The notes under the pieces were generated by a model. It ran no database searches. It saw only the letters and a program-made list of their open reading frames with translations, and was not told where the DNA came from. A stretch of 64,000 nt of DNA from Gracilariopsis chorda. Lineage: Eukaryota > Rhodophyta > Florideophyceae > Gracilariales > Gracilariaceae. Numbering within the stretch: the stretch's first letter is position 1; every line of letters starts with the position of its first letter. The position numbers were made by a program, and so were the translations under genes. The DNA is taken from assembly GCA_003194525.1 (NCBI GenBank), contig NBIV01000005.1, positions 1-64,000 of the forward strand, read 5' to 3'. Shown in pieces: positions 28,526 through 39,369 of the stretch.

Positions 28526-29383
28526 AGAGGCAGCTGACCTGTGCCGACACTCGACCTCACCCCTTGCTCTCTCTCTCTGTTTACGAACGAGTAACATCAA
28601 TTCTATGTTAGCCCGGGGGTTTGCTAAGGACCCCTACAACCTATAACGCGTTCTTCGTACGATAGCTATTAGCTACAACCCGGAGTCGTGCTACACACAC
28701 TGGGTTACTACTATACTAAGAATGCATTAGGTGTCTAGGCGTGTTCAACCGCAGAATCGTTTCGTTTCCGAGGACTGTTGCCTTCTTCATTCCACCATTT
28801 CATTCAACCTCTAGAGGTCCTCGGGTAAGGGGCACACCACGACAAGGCGATTCGCATGTACCACGTTGGCCGCCAAGAAACCATTGACGACATCCTTTCC
28901 GCCCAATCCTCATTTCAGCGGCAAGATCGGGGGTAAGAACCGGCGCGTAACCTGCTGCGGCGTCTGATCCAAGTGTAGATCCTCCGAGAAAACCCTGGAA
29001 AAAACCCCGGTCCAGAGGCTCCTTTGGAGCTCTTCCTTCGAGGGAAAAATTCAGGGAAACAGCGGCTGGATCTTCTTCCGGTAGCGGGCCCGTGACCGAC
29101 TGCGTACGTGCAGTTACGCGGGTGACTTTTCAAGACTATTCACCCAGGTCCGCGAGGGCAACTGGCAAGCTGACCGGTTGCTTGGGCGAGTTTAACGACC
29201 TCCCGGGTCACTCACCCCTTTAAATAGGGCTCTGCAGGGCTATGTCTCGTCCCGGGGAAAAGAGGTATCGTACAATCAGGTAAAGAGTTGCTAAACAATG
29301 TAACCTGAAGAATAGGACAGTAGGAATCAGATATTTTGAGCGATGGGTGTTGGGGTTGCAGAAGTTCTATATGATGGGTTTGG

Positions 29384-29505
29384 GATTGCGCTGAAGGTTG
29401 TAGATTGCAATCGAGATTGCAGGTTCTGAAAAGAGAATGCAATCCGATTGGATATGGAATTGTGCTCAGCAATCGATTGCGGGATTGCAGTAGAGCAAAG
29501 CAATC
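29384..29505. repeat. GATTGC/GCAATC hexamer cluster
   Basis: Nine copies of GATTGC or its complement occur in 122 bp: at 29384, 29403, 29407, 29415, 29439, 29469, 29475, 29483 and 29500. Two pairs fuse into the perfect palindromes GATTGCAATC (29403-29412) and GCAATCGATTGC (29469-29480). Confidence 0.85.
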
Positions 29506-30084
29506 CCATCTCCATCAGATTGTTCCCACCCCTGCTGAGAGCTTTGAAAATGATTACGAAGGCTCAGGCGTTGTACCTTTCGCCATATATTTCTTTCTCC
29601 TCAGAAAAGTCAGAATCCTTGGTCGCTCCCTTGCGTGTATCACTTCTTCTGCCTATTGGTAAGGAACGAGACATGCTTGTTCCTCATGATGTGACACACT
29701 GGGTGATGCAACGGCAGGACCTATGTAGAAATCCCATTTCTGTTAACGGATATTTTGAAAGAAGAGTTTTGTGTCAAGAGATATGGAAAGCATGACGATG
29801 AAAGCCGTTCAAAGGGTGCGAAGTGATGAATTCGATCTTATCGGCTTACCTTCTCGAGCACGGTTTACGTAAAAGGGTCAAGGATATTGTTGTTTTACGG
29901 GCTGTGCTGCCTGTCTACACACTACACATTCCTGAGAAAGGAAGCCTTCTTTCTCTGACCCGGGAGGTCGTTAAACTCGTCCAGGCGATCGGCGGACTGA
30001 TCCCCTCAACGGACCCGGGATGTCCGTAAAATCGCCCCAGCAGTCGGCGCACCGACAGCCCGAAGACCTGGGCGGTGTCATAGT

Positions 30085-30116
30085 CAAAACGACTAGGCCA
30101 CATGTCCGGTGTGAAC
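30085..30116. repeat. Dispersed 32-bp repeat, copy 1
   Basis: Matches 48094-48125 with two mismatches, same orientation. The core is ACTAGGCCACA followed by GTCCGGTGTGAAC. Confidence 0.85.
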
Positions 30117-31313
30117 TGATGATAGTCGCAGCTGGTACACGTATATCAGCCACCACAGGCGGTAGCGTTGGAAAAAGACCCCCGCTTATCTGTGCGAAAC
30201 AGAAGGGACGAGGCACGTGCAACGCTGCGGATCTTACCAACCTTTCCCTAACTTTTTCCAGAAGGATCATGGAGGTTCCCACGGAAACTCTGGCGGGACC
30301 GCAGTGGGTCTCCAACGGAGACCAGGGATTTTAGGAAGCGGCAATACCGCCTGTACAAGGATCTGAATGGTTTTATAGGGGTTTTCTGGACTTACGCTGA
30401 GATCTACAGCACACACGGGCCCCAACCCGATCTTACCGCCCTTTATCGCCAAGGATAAAGAGAAAAGGGAGGGTAAGATGTCATCAGATCTTCTGAGTGG
30501 CGCGAACGTGGTACATGGAATCTGCCTTGTCGTGGTGTACCCCTTACCTGGCGTTCTCTCGAGTTGAGGAAGGATTAGCAGAGCAAAGTCTGGAAGAGGC
30601 GAAACGCGCCAGAACGAAATAGATTATACATTCGGGTCTCCCCGTAGAAGTTTTGCACCATTCTACTACGTCATGGAATACCAGTTGGTGAGCGTAACAC
30701 GGCTGCTGCAGGGTGGGAGCACGCAACAGTTATCGACAATATATTGAGTCGGAAGTTAAGAATGGTGTAACGGGTAGAGAGAACTTGTCATTCACGAGGA
30801 GTAGCTAGCGGTTAGCCTTAGTTGAGAGATTGAGAAGGAATTATGATAAGTTCTACCACAGCGTCGCAATTAGACAATGTGCGCCCATAAATAACAACAA
30901 CAACAACTTCTTTCTCTAGCTAGGTGGGCACGCATTGGCTCCGGCCAAATTCTAACCGCGCCCAAAGCTGTGAATCCTCGTCTCTCAATAGGGGCGGCAG
31001 TTCATCCCTTCTCAATGAAGCTTTCAAACGATACCGGAGAACGTAGTGCGCTGCCGTGATGAGAACATTTGGCATGACTCGGGATGTCGTTAAGCACGTC
31101 CAGTCTAAATATGGTTGACGTTCTTCTTCTGTACTGTGGGCCCTTGATGTCTAACTATAACATAAGGGTAAGACATATCTGGTTAAAGATTTTTTTCTCT
31201 CCGCAGGAAACCAAGGAATTTCTGCGGCCACTGTCTAATATTATCCTTGATTGACTTTCCCCTTCGCTCGCGCAAACTTGGTGTGTTCTCTCCTGGGATG
31301 TTTAATCAATTGG

Positions 31314-31517
31314 GTTGACGTTGCAACTGTCGTAGCTCAGCTCTGGAGCTGCGGACTAGTACTGCGCGGATCACGCGGGACATGCCAGTGGCCTCGTTTT
31401 GTGAACGGTGCATTAATCCGCCCGCCGTATTATGCCGACCTTCCTGCTGATGCGAATCAGGAGGAAGCAAAATCGATCCGCAAGTGGGTTTACCTCGAGA
31501 GCTTGGCCTTCGCGGCA
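31314..31517 (+). repeat. Tandemly duplicated structured repeat, copy A
   Basis: It starts with GTTGACGTTGCAACTG and a TAGCTCAGCTCTGGAGCTG segment that recalls a tRNA A box, and ends TTGGCCTTCGCGGCA. Near the end, CTTCCTGCTGAT pairs with ATCAGGAGGAAG with one mismatch. No clear tRNA B box is present. It could be a tRNA-derived SINE or an unknown noncoding RNA; no coding frame is shared with copy B. Confidence 0.6.
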
Positions 31518-31555
31518 TCGATTTGAGATGTCGATACGCTCGTCCAGGTGAATGG

Positions 31556-31823
31556 GTTGAAGTTGTCGTAGCTCATCTCTAGAGCTGCATTACAAAGTCG
31601 CGTTTTGCTAGATTAGTACTGCATTAGTATTGCGCCGAAGGATCGGATCAGGATTCCCAACCCAGATTCCCAATCCCGCTTCGGGAACCGCCAGTGGCCC
31701 CGCTTTGGACAGAATGCATTAATCCGCCCGTCGTTTTGTGCGGACCTTCCTGCTGATACGAATCAGGAGGAAGCAAACTGGATCCGCAACGGGGCCTGCC
31801 TCGAGAACTTGGCCTTCGCGGCA
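31556..31823 (+). repeat. Tandemly duplicated structured repeat, copy B
   Basis: A diverged second copy 38 bp after copy A. It shares the opening GTTGAAGTTGTCGTAGCTC, the block CCAGTGGCC, GCATTAATCCGCCCG, the CTTCCTGCTGAT hairpin and the terminal TTGGCCTTCGCGGCA. It has about 60 bp of extra internal sequence. Confidence 0.6.
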
Positions 31824-32914
31824 GAGACCAGCTTCTTAGGGAGCTCGTACGTCGAAGTCGGAATTAGGCTTCGTCCACCCACACAGGAACAACGACAACA
31901 AGAACTACTACTACTGTTACTACTACAACGACATCAACATTTGGCATGCATTTCAGCAGAGAAATCGCTTTCTTTTAACCTTAAGCTGGGAGCCTGTGAC
32001 ACAAAGAAGAGATTGTTTTGGATAAGGTGAAACTGGAAAGAAAAGAATATAGGTAGTAAATCACATGTGCTGCCACATGAGTTGCAACCGGCGCGATGGT
32101 AGGATGGTTATGAAAACAGAAACGAACATGGCTCTCAACATAGAACCCTATATTTCCTTGAACTGTTTTTGTGCAGAAACTTGAAGACGAATGTTTTACC
32201 GTAGTTTACCAAGCAAACTAAAGGAGATCGATTTCTCCTCAAACTCAAATTTACTGAAGTTCATGACACGACAAAAGCCCCTAAATCTACCGAAGAGCCC
32301 TCGATATATCAGTAGCAGCTCTACAAGGAAACGTTAATGTTTGTTCTACAGATCAACTAAACCACAAAACTACATGTTGATCGCTCCGACTATCGTGTAC
32401 ATAGCGCTCTACACAAATGATAAATCCACTGCTATGACTCATCGCTCTTGAAAACTACCTAATCTTCTTCCTCACACACCGAACGAATATTATGCTAGTC
32501 ATAGTTGGCCACCACCTAGAAACTAATATCCCTGTTAGTCTGGCCTTTGAAAGAACGGGCCACTTCGGCAACGCGTGTTCGAATTTTTTCGTTCGCCTGT
32601 GCCCGATTATGTCTCCATCCATGAGAAAAAGTACCACAAGGGAGTCTGCGACTCATGCTATCACCCGCGCAGTCACAGCGAAGCAGATGTTCTTGCCCTT
32701 TCACATATCGACGCCACACGCCGCTAGCACTGGGAGATTTCTTCTTTCGCATCCGTTCACCACACAAAACTGCTCACCATATGACCTTCACCACTGCTTC
32801 GAGTTTCAACCACTTCTAATGGTATAAGCATCAAGTAACCACGAAGATTGATCCTCGGGGATGCTCTTGAACGACGACCTTTCATGAGCCCATTTTCCAG
32901 TACCCTCCCATCTT
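31824..32914. other. Intergenic, downstream of the DWNN-domain gene
   Basis: No supported gene. A run of ACTACTACTACTGTTACTACTAC-like triplets lies near 31900-31925. Otherwise unremarkable. Confidence 0.45.
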
Positions 32915-35900
32915 TTAACCTAGTCTGTCGTGGACCGATTTACGACTCCTCTTTCGATCCCCCAGCGGCCTACCAAGTCGATCATGAACAGATAAACGAT
33001 CTCGACGCTCATCGCGACGTTCATCACGTCGTTCATCACGCCTTGGCACAGCACGTTCAAGTGAAGTTTCTCGCCTTGATCTCTTGGGCTCACTTCTCTC
33101 ATCGCCAGGCAACGGGTCACGTCCTCGTTTTAATCTTTCATCTCTCCTGCGCAGAGCAGGGCTGCGCTCTCTAGTTTCAGCACGGTCTTGGTCCTGCAGT
33201 CTTCGGCTTTCTCTGCGTTCAAACGGAGCATCGTCTTTACGTGCTTTAAGGCCATCTACTCTTCGTCCGTAATTCTCATCCCTAGATACCCTTCTGCGTT
33301 TCACATCACGATCTTCCTCACGGTAACCATCATAATCGTGTGATGCCCGTCTTCGAGTGTCATTTCGATCCAGAGAATCCCGTCGACCATCAACCGCCGA
33401 GGGAGAATACGGCCTTCGGCCTTGCAGAGCTCTCGACCGGGAGGCATCCGGGGAACCACGCCGGCTACCGTACCTTGGTGCGGGAGATCGTGACCGTCGG
33501 CGGCTAACTTCGCCTCTATCATCACCCCTGCGAGAATGTCGCGGGCTCTCACGTCGATCCCTCCTTCTGCCACTGCGGTAACGGTCCGTATCATAACGAC
33601 GGCGACCAGATGGGGATCGGCTCTTCCGAGAACTTCGCTCCAGTGAATTTCGAAGACGCGTGCCCCGACGATCCTTGCTCAGAAGAGAAGGGCTTCGACG
33701 TCTTAAGCGTTCTCGGTCAGGAGATCGAGCTCTTGGAGAGCGATATCGCCTCGCGTGTGAGCGTTCACGCCGGTCTGGACTGGCATGTCGCGATCTGTAG
33801 CGCGAGTCGTCTCGAGGACGTGGACTTTTGCCTCTATCCCTGAAGCTGTCAGGGCTGGAACGTCCAGCGTTTCTTGGACGATCGCGTGGTGAATCCCGTT
33901 CTGGGGATGGGCGGGAATTCGCGCGTGCATGCGATGCCCGATGCAAAGAACGTGAAGCTCGAGAATCACGTGAGGGTGCAGTTTCGTTTTCATAAGTTCT
34001 GTCGTGCCTACGATGCTCTTTCTCTGCACTATCAGATGGTAGTCGTTCATCACGAGATAATAAAGGTACGTCAGGTCTCGTAGTAGTATCGTTAGGATCA
34101 TCAGCTGATGAGTGTTTTCCGCTTCGATCACTGTTTCCCCTTTCACTTGCCTCTTTGCTGTCTCTGTCATCATCGCGAACGCCGGAAACGTTGTCCGGAC
34201 TCTTTGAACTTTCCCTTGACTTCCTGCGTTGGGTATCTTCTTGTTTGTCGAGTGCGAGCTCCTTTTCGTTGGCCTTGTGTTTGTTTCCCGGCGGAAGCGG
34301 TGGCATGCCAGGAGGGTAGCCGAACCCGTTCATACCACTGCCGTCACCACTTCCGTCTGCACTATTACCAGATGGCATGTTTGGAAAGGGAAACGGCATT
34401 CCAGGTATAAGACCAGGAGGGAGCGGTCCCACACCGTTCTGGTTGCCATGGTTGGCCATAGCAGCCATCGCCATCAAAACCTGGGGGGGCGGTGGGGGGA
34501 ACGGAGGCACGCCCATAGGCGGAAACCCAGGGGGCATGCCCGGGAGCGGGATGCCCGGCATATTCATACCCCCGGGGGGGCGTGGAAGATTAGGCCCTCT
34601 TCGACCTTGGTTCTTGTTAGTTGCATAACGACCGTCATGTACGCCGTTCTGACGAACTGTTCCATTAGGTGGGTTCTTGATGTTCTTGTTTGGAAGCGCC
34701 TTATCGTCGGGTTTGGCAGCGGCGTCTACGCTCTCACTGAGGTATTCAGCAGAATCTTTGACAACTTCGGTTTCCGTGGTTTGTTTAGCTTTCTGATTTT
34801 GACTGTGCTGATCGTTACTTTGGTCATTCGTCTGAGATAAATTTTTACCCTCGTCTTGACCTTCGACTTGGTCGGGATCAGAAATTGCTTCAGAAGTACC
34901 CTCAGGGGGAGCAGTAGTCATATCTGGATGAGAACTCTTGTTATCATTGCTATTCTCACTGGAGGGCTTCCCAGACGCAGCAGCAGCAGCCTGCGATAGC
35001 CGGAGTCCGACGGTCTGTCGAGCAAATTCCTCTTCATTTGGCTGCAATGTGACAAAATGGCCCGAACTATCTTGAAGCCCAGTTCCTGACTCTGGTGCAT
35101 CAACCTGTCTGAGCATGCTACGAGGAATACCCGTAGGCGCTCTAACCTTGATCTTGTCAAACTTGGGGTCTCCATTGGTAGGGCATTCATCGATCCAATG
35201 CCCCGGTTTGTTACATCTATGACAGATATAGTTCTGGCTGGGTCGCGGGGCTCTATCAGGGTGTGATTTTCGATGGTTGTGTGGGCCGTATCCTCTCGAG
35301 CGATATCCGCCGCGATGGTAGCGTCCACGCGGCTGCTGAGGATACTGATCGTAGGCAGTTGATTGCATAACAAGAGATGCTATTCGAGCAGCCTCATCGT
35401 CTCCCTCTATTGTCTTTGGCATTGCATTGGCATGGGCTTCAGCAAGGTTGTCGGTATTGGACGGATTAAAAGACCTCGAATTGTTCTTTTCGGCATAGCG
35501 CTCGTTCTTGGCTGCCATTTCTTGTTGCGAAAGAATACCCCCCTGCTTTAAACCTGGAATCCGACGTATGATGACTGAGGTATTCTTCTGAATGAGAGCG
35601 TTTTCATCGTGAAACACTACTTGATGGGAAACACACAGTAAGCGGTGACGTGCAAAAATCGCAAGACAAAGTAGGAGAGAGAGAGCAAGTCATTGACGAA
35701 TGTTAGCAAAAAAGAAAAGTTCGAAAACAAGATAGACGAATGATTCAGGGTTGGCGCTTTGTGTCCAAGATGAGAACGACGCAGAGCGGATGCGATACAA
35801 TATACTTACCGTCTGAAGTGGAAGCGTCGCTTATTTCGAGATCAAAACCCTCTCCAAAGTTGAGCTTCTTTCTTTCGACGATGGCAACTTTGAGGTCGGC

Positions 35901-35981
35901 AACTTTGAGAAAATCGCCTTCGAAAGAAAGGGTTTCAAACTCCTTTGCGCTTTTGAAGCGAAAGTGAATAGAAGATGACAT
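32915..35981 (-). CDS. DWNN-domain, CCHC zinc-knuckle, Arg/Ser-rich protein (RBBP6/Mpe1-like, no RING seen)
   Basis: Two exons: 35981-35810 and 35619-32915, joined by a 190-bp intron with GTAAGT donor and AG acceptor, phase 1, giving 958 residues. Exon 1 supplies the DWNN ubiquitin-like domain (IHFRFKSAKEFETLSFEGD, LKVADLKVAI); exon 2 completes it (ENALIQKNTSVIIRRIPG). A CCHC knuckle follows at Cys190, Cys193, His198 and Cys203, then KVRAPTGIPRSM. In RBBP6 and Mpe1 this order is followed by a RING finger. Here a Gln/Ala-rich stretch comes instead, then a PPG-rich segment and a 450-residue Arg/Ser/Asp/Glu-rich tail. The family is part of the pre-mRNA cleavage and polyadenylation factor. An acceptor 3 nt further on is also possible. 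Confidence 0.85.
35620..35809 (-). other. Intron of the DWNN-domain gene
   Basis: Begins GTAAGT and ends CAAG on the minus strand. A TGCTAAC branch-like sequence is at 35702-35708. Splicing joins the two halves of the DWNN domain in frame; without it the first exon hits a stop within 21 codons. Confidence 0.8.
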
Positions 35982-36626
35982 ATTTGCTTTCTTTAGGGGC
36001 TATTGAGAATGGATTGCTGCTGGTTGGATGAGAATGAAGGCGAAAGTACGTTGAAGAAGGAAGTAAATGAGTGCGGTGTGGATTAAAATGTAACGAAAAG
36101 GTGGCATGTGCTCAAGGCGACCGGGAAAAGACTCCAGGAGGAGAAATGAGCGGTTGGATACAACGGCGGGAGGAGAAACAAGAAAGGGGGAAAGCGAGGC
36201 AACGGGGACAAAAAGTGCAACAGTGGAGGATACACGCTTGGTTTTGGCGTTCGGAGGGGTTGGCGTGGGGGTGTGGCGGGCAGTTGAATATGAATACGAA
36301 GGACGCACAAGGCGACAAGGCTCCGGCCCTAGCGTTGCATAGCACGTTCGGGAGGGAGGGCGCGCGAAGTGGATGGAATCGGGAAGCGTTGATGGATGAC
36401 CGCCTGCAACGCTGTTGTTGTGTTGGGCGCGCCGCCCTTCGCCCGCCGCGTAAGTCGCCCGAAATTGCAATTGAAACGTTTTTCAAAAATTTGGGCTTCT
36501 GCCAGCTGACAGCGCGCGGCTTACAGAAGCGTTTGGCGGTCGCTGGCGACTCCCCTCTAGCGCGAGAAGGTGCGCGCCGTTTCGCGCTGATTCGCGCGCA
36601 GAGAGGCGTCGAGCGTCTTCGTCGTC
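35982..36626. promoter_or_regulatory. Shared intergenic region between DWNN and ePHD genes
   Basis: The 645 bp between head-to-head start codons. Purine-rich on the + strand near 36130-36230. No clear TATA box. Confidence 0.4.
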
Positions 36627-39275
36627 ATGGACGCGCCCGACGCGAAGCAGAAGGCGCGCCAGCAGCAGATCATTGAGGAGCGTCAGCAACGTTTCAAACG
36701 CTCTCTGCATCGTCTCAATTCCCATCACTTCGTCGCTCCGCACGGACCGCACGGACCACACGGCCGTCCGCCAACTCCGCCCCCTTCGTCCACTTCTCAG
36801 TCCTCTTCCCCCCCACACAAGTCGCATATCACCTGGGCCGTCTTCAACGACCTCGTTTTCCGTCACCTGGGCGTTCAACCCACCTCTGAAATCAGTGATG
36901 ACCGACAACATTCCGCCCTGGACCGCTACTTGACTGCCGCCAGACAGGTCATGTCCAAGCCCACTCTCACCGACAGCGCCTTTGTCAAGCGCTTAGCCAC
37001 CGGTCAGAACCCCCACCATCTCACAGATAATCAAAAGCTGCAAAAAGTCGCTACCAATCCTTTGAACCCGCCTCAAGACTTAGGCGGCGCCAATCTCATA
37101 CATAAAGCAGTCCAGCGAATAAGAAAGCAACAGCGCGCCGCAGAAAAGCAGAAAAAAGCTGCAAAAAGAGAGCGAGCACGCGCGCAAAACCCTGCTCCCA
37201 ATGCATTATCGCAATCCAAAACCCAGCCCGTCGACAATGACCCCAACCTAAACCACTCGCAGGGATCTCGTCTTACGCGTTCCGCCGCCAAGAAGCTTGC
37301 TTACGCGCGATCAGCGTCGCAATGTTGCTTCTGTCCGGACCTCACTGCATTCGACGGCAAAGAGTTGGAAAGCGAACTCATCGGTCCGTTCGTTGATAGA
37401 AAGGGAAATGCAAAGCTTTTCGTCCATTTCGAATGCGCCTGTTGGGCTCCTCAGGTGTATGCAGATCCTGCTACTGCGCAGCTCAGGAGGGTGTACGACG
37501 AGCATTGTCGAGGCCGCCAGCTCAAGTGCTCACATTGTGGCGATAGAGGTGCCACCATTGGCTGCTATGTGCAGCGATGTAAGAAGGTATATCATTTGAG
37601 GTGTCTTAGAGTAAGCGGCGCCTACACCGTTGAACGCTTCTTCGCGGCGTTTTGCGAGAATCATGCCCACTTGGGCAAACAAAATGCATATATTACGCTT
37701 ATGGAAGCTGCAACCATCGCAGATGTTGCTGCTGCTCAGCGACGAGAAGAGACTACGTTTGGGCTCGACGCCCCACATTCAAGGTATACCATGCTCAGAA
37801 GGAGAGAAACAGAGGTTATATTTTCGCGTCGATGGAGGCTTTGTTCGCATACAGGCGCCTTTGATAGTACCAAAGTTTTATTCTCACACAAGTACAGAAA
37901 GATCATGAGCAAGAGGGATACACTTCGTATTGCCGACCGCGTCAAGGCCTTGCACGCTTCAGCTCTAGATATTGCTTCCGGACGTCTAGCTTTTCTGGCA
38001 GTACTCGGTGAAGATGCCCCAAGGGATGATGCCGCTGCATTCCGAGTACGTGCTGCTCTTGCATCGCGAGATGTTCCCTCGTTATTGCTCTTAAGAAATC
38101 TTCGACGCGCTCCAGAATGGAACAAAGATGACATTCAAGTTGTCAGGCGCCTCGGCATTTCTGTGGATAGCGCCAAGAAGAATCTCCCGCCTGCGGACAA
38201 ACCCAATCAATCGATCAAACCAGATTCCCCCAACCAGACAGCTTCCCCAGCGCCCACAACGCCGGTGACAACGACGAAGCCATCAACGCAGTTCGCAAGG
38301 CCAAAGCGTTCCATTCACAAGCTAGATCGCGCTGAAAATGAAGAGAGGAGTGGAAAGTCCCCAAAACGTGCAAGGACAACATCGCCGACGAAGTCTTCCA
38401 GTCTACAGGCCATTGAAACCGGATCATTTCAAACTGTTCCTCTAGAGTCTACGAGACTACCTCCTATCACGGCCTTGAGAGCAGAGAGAGAAAAAAAGCA
38501 ACAAGCGAAACCCCCAGCCGTTGATTCGCCTGCAACCCAGAGAAATGATGGCTGTGTTGCACAACTAGAAAACCAAGGTGATAAGCATCGTGTTCCTGAA
38601 GGTTCCAACGCAGAACTGCTGCCTCGTTCTAGAGTTGGAAATGGCAACGAATCATTGGTCAACGTTCCGCGTCCTGTCACATCCCAAGTTTCAGAGAACC
38701 TCAAACGGAAGAAGAAGTCTGCGTGGGAAACGTTTTTGCAATGTCAACTTCCCAAAGAACGAATGCTACGTCCAGAGGACTCTATGGAAGACTCCATGAG
38801 AAACATGGCTCGACTGTGGAGTCTCATGACCTCCTCAGAGAGAGAAGAATACGAGCGGCTTTCTCAACTTCCAGAGCGAGAAGTCAGGGAATACAAACAC
38901 GATCCCTTCCAGAACCTGTCGAATCAGAGACGTTTGAGCCGTGCTGTTATATCAAGCTCACTTGACGCTGGCTTGTTTGTGAAACGCAGTACTTCCATCG
39001 ACAATCAGAAGAACACTGAAGGTGCTTCTGATCACGATGGACAGATGTCTGGAGCTGATCAGGTGAGGCATCAGTCAAAATCTCTACCCCAAGTTCGAAA
39101 GCATTCAGCAATACGGTCTGACGCAAGGATTCCGATCAACTGGGATGAGATGTTCCCGACGAGCTTGCGAGGCATAATTCCGTCTAAAGCTGGTGATGGT
39201 CGAGATGGATCTCATAGAGTTCAAAGAGTTCGACCACCCCCGGGACAAGGAAAATCTGCGCCCTCAGCAAAATGA
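36627..39275 (+). CDS. Extended-PHD finger protein with HMG-box-like region
   Basis: An 882-residue nuclear-type protein. Residues 233-349 form an extended PHD module: CCFC at 233, VHFECACWAP, LKCSHCGDRGATIGC, then YHLRCL and FCENHAHL, giving the C2HC knuckle plus atypical PHD arrangement. The flanking 160-190 is a Lys/Arg-rich helix. Residues about 698-757 (SAWETFLQCQLPKERMLRPE, MARLWSLMTSSEREEYERL) have the size and Trp/Tyr spacing of an HMG box, though weakly. Together this suggests a chromatin-binding protein. The rest is disordered. Its stop is 94 bp from the stop of UPF2. Confidence 0.75.
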   Translation: MDAPDAKQKARQQQIIEERQQRFKRSLHRLNSHHFVAPHGPHGPHGRPPTPPPSSTSQSSSPPHKSHITWAVFNDLVFRHLGVQPTSEISDDRQHSALDRYLTAARQVMSKPTLTDSAFVKRLATGQNPHHLTDNQKLQKVATNPLNPPQDLGGANLIHKAVQRIRKQQRAAEKQKKAAKRERARAQNPAPNALSQSKTQPVDNDPNLNHSQGSRLTRSAAKKLAYARSASQCCFCPDLTAFDGKELESELIGPFVDRKGNAKLFVHFECACWAPQVYADPATAQLRRVYDEHCRGRQLKCSHCGDRGATIGCYVQRCKKVYHLRCLRVSGAYTVERFFAAFCENHAHLGKQNAYITLMEAATIADVAAAQRREETTFGLDAPHSRYTMLRRRETEVIFSRRWRLCSHTGAFDSTKVLFSHKYRKIMSKRDTLRIADRVKALHASALDIASGRLAFLAVLGEDAPRDDAAAFRVRAALASRDVPSLLLLRNLRRAPEWNKDDIQVVRRLGISVDSAKKNLPPADKPNQSIKPDSPNQTASPAPTTPVTTTKPSTQFARPKRSIHKLDRAENEERSGKSPKRARTTSPTKSSSLQAIETGSFQTVPLESTRLPPITALRAEREKKQQAKPPAVDSPATQRNDGCVAQLENQGDKHRVPEGSNAELLPRSRVGNGNESLVNVPRPVTSQVSENLKRKKKSAWETFLQCQLPKERMLRPEDSMEDSMRNMARLWSLMTSSEREEYERLSQLPEREVREYKHDPFQNLSNQRRLSRAVISSSLDAGLFVKRSTSIDNQKNTEGASDHDGQMSGADQVRHQSKSLPQVRKHSAIRSDARIPINWDEMFPTSLRGIIPSKAGDGRDGSHRVQRVRPPPGQGKSAPSAK

Positions 39276-39369
39276 CAGTATCCCGTACGTTAGTCCAGCT
39301 GCATGTACACTTTGTAAAGAAATAAACCAAGAACTCGTGTCTTAGTTCGCATGAAGCAAGCAAGGTTCC

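Larger units (their letters stand above)
27882..31313. other. Gene-poor tract with palindromic motif clusters
   Basis: No gene I can support. The notable structures are listed separately: TTGCAA palindromes (28265), a 15-bp hairpin (28493), a GATTGC cluster (29384) and one copy of a dispersed repeat (30085). Parts near 28880-29230 and 29960-30200 again carry several 5- to 6-bp-arm hairpins, so they may be worn retroelement pieces. Confidence 0.45.

Noticed and set aside
31326-31400. Possible tRNA gene
   Set aside because: The A-box-like block is present, but there is no B box, anticodon arm or acceptor pairing. No tRNA was found anywhere in the window.
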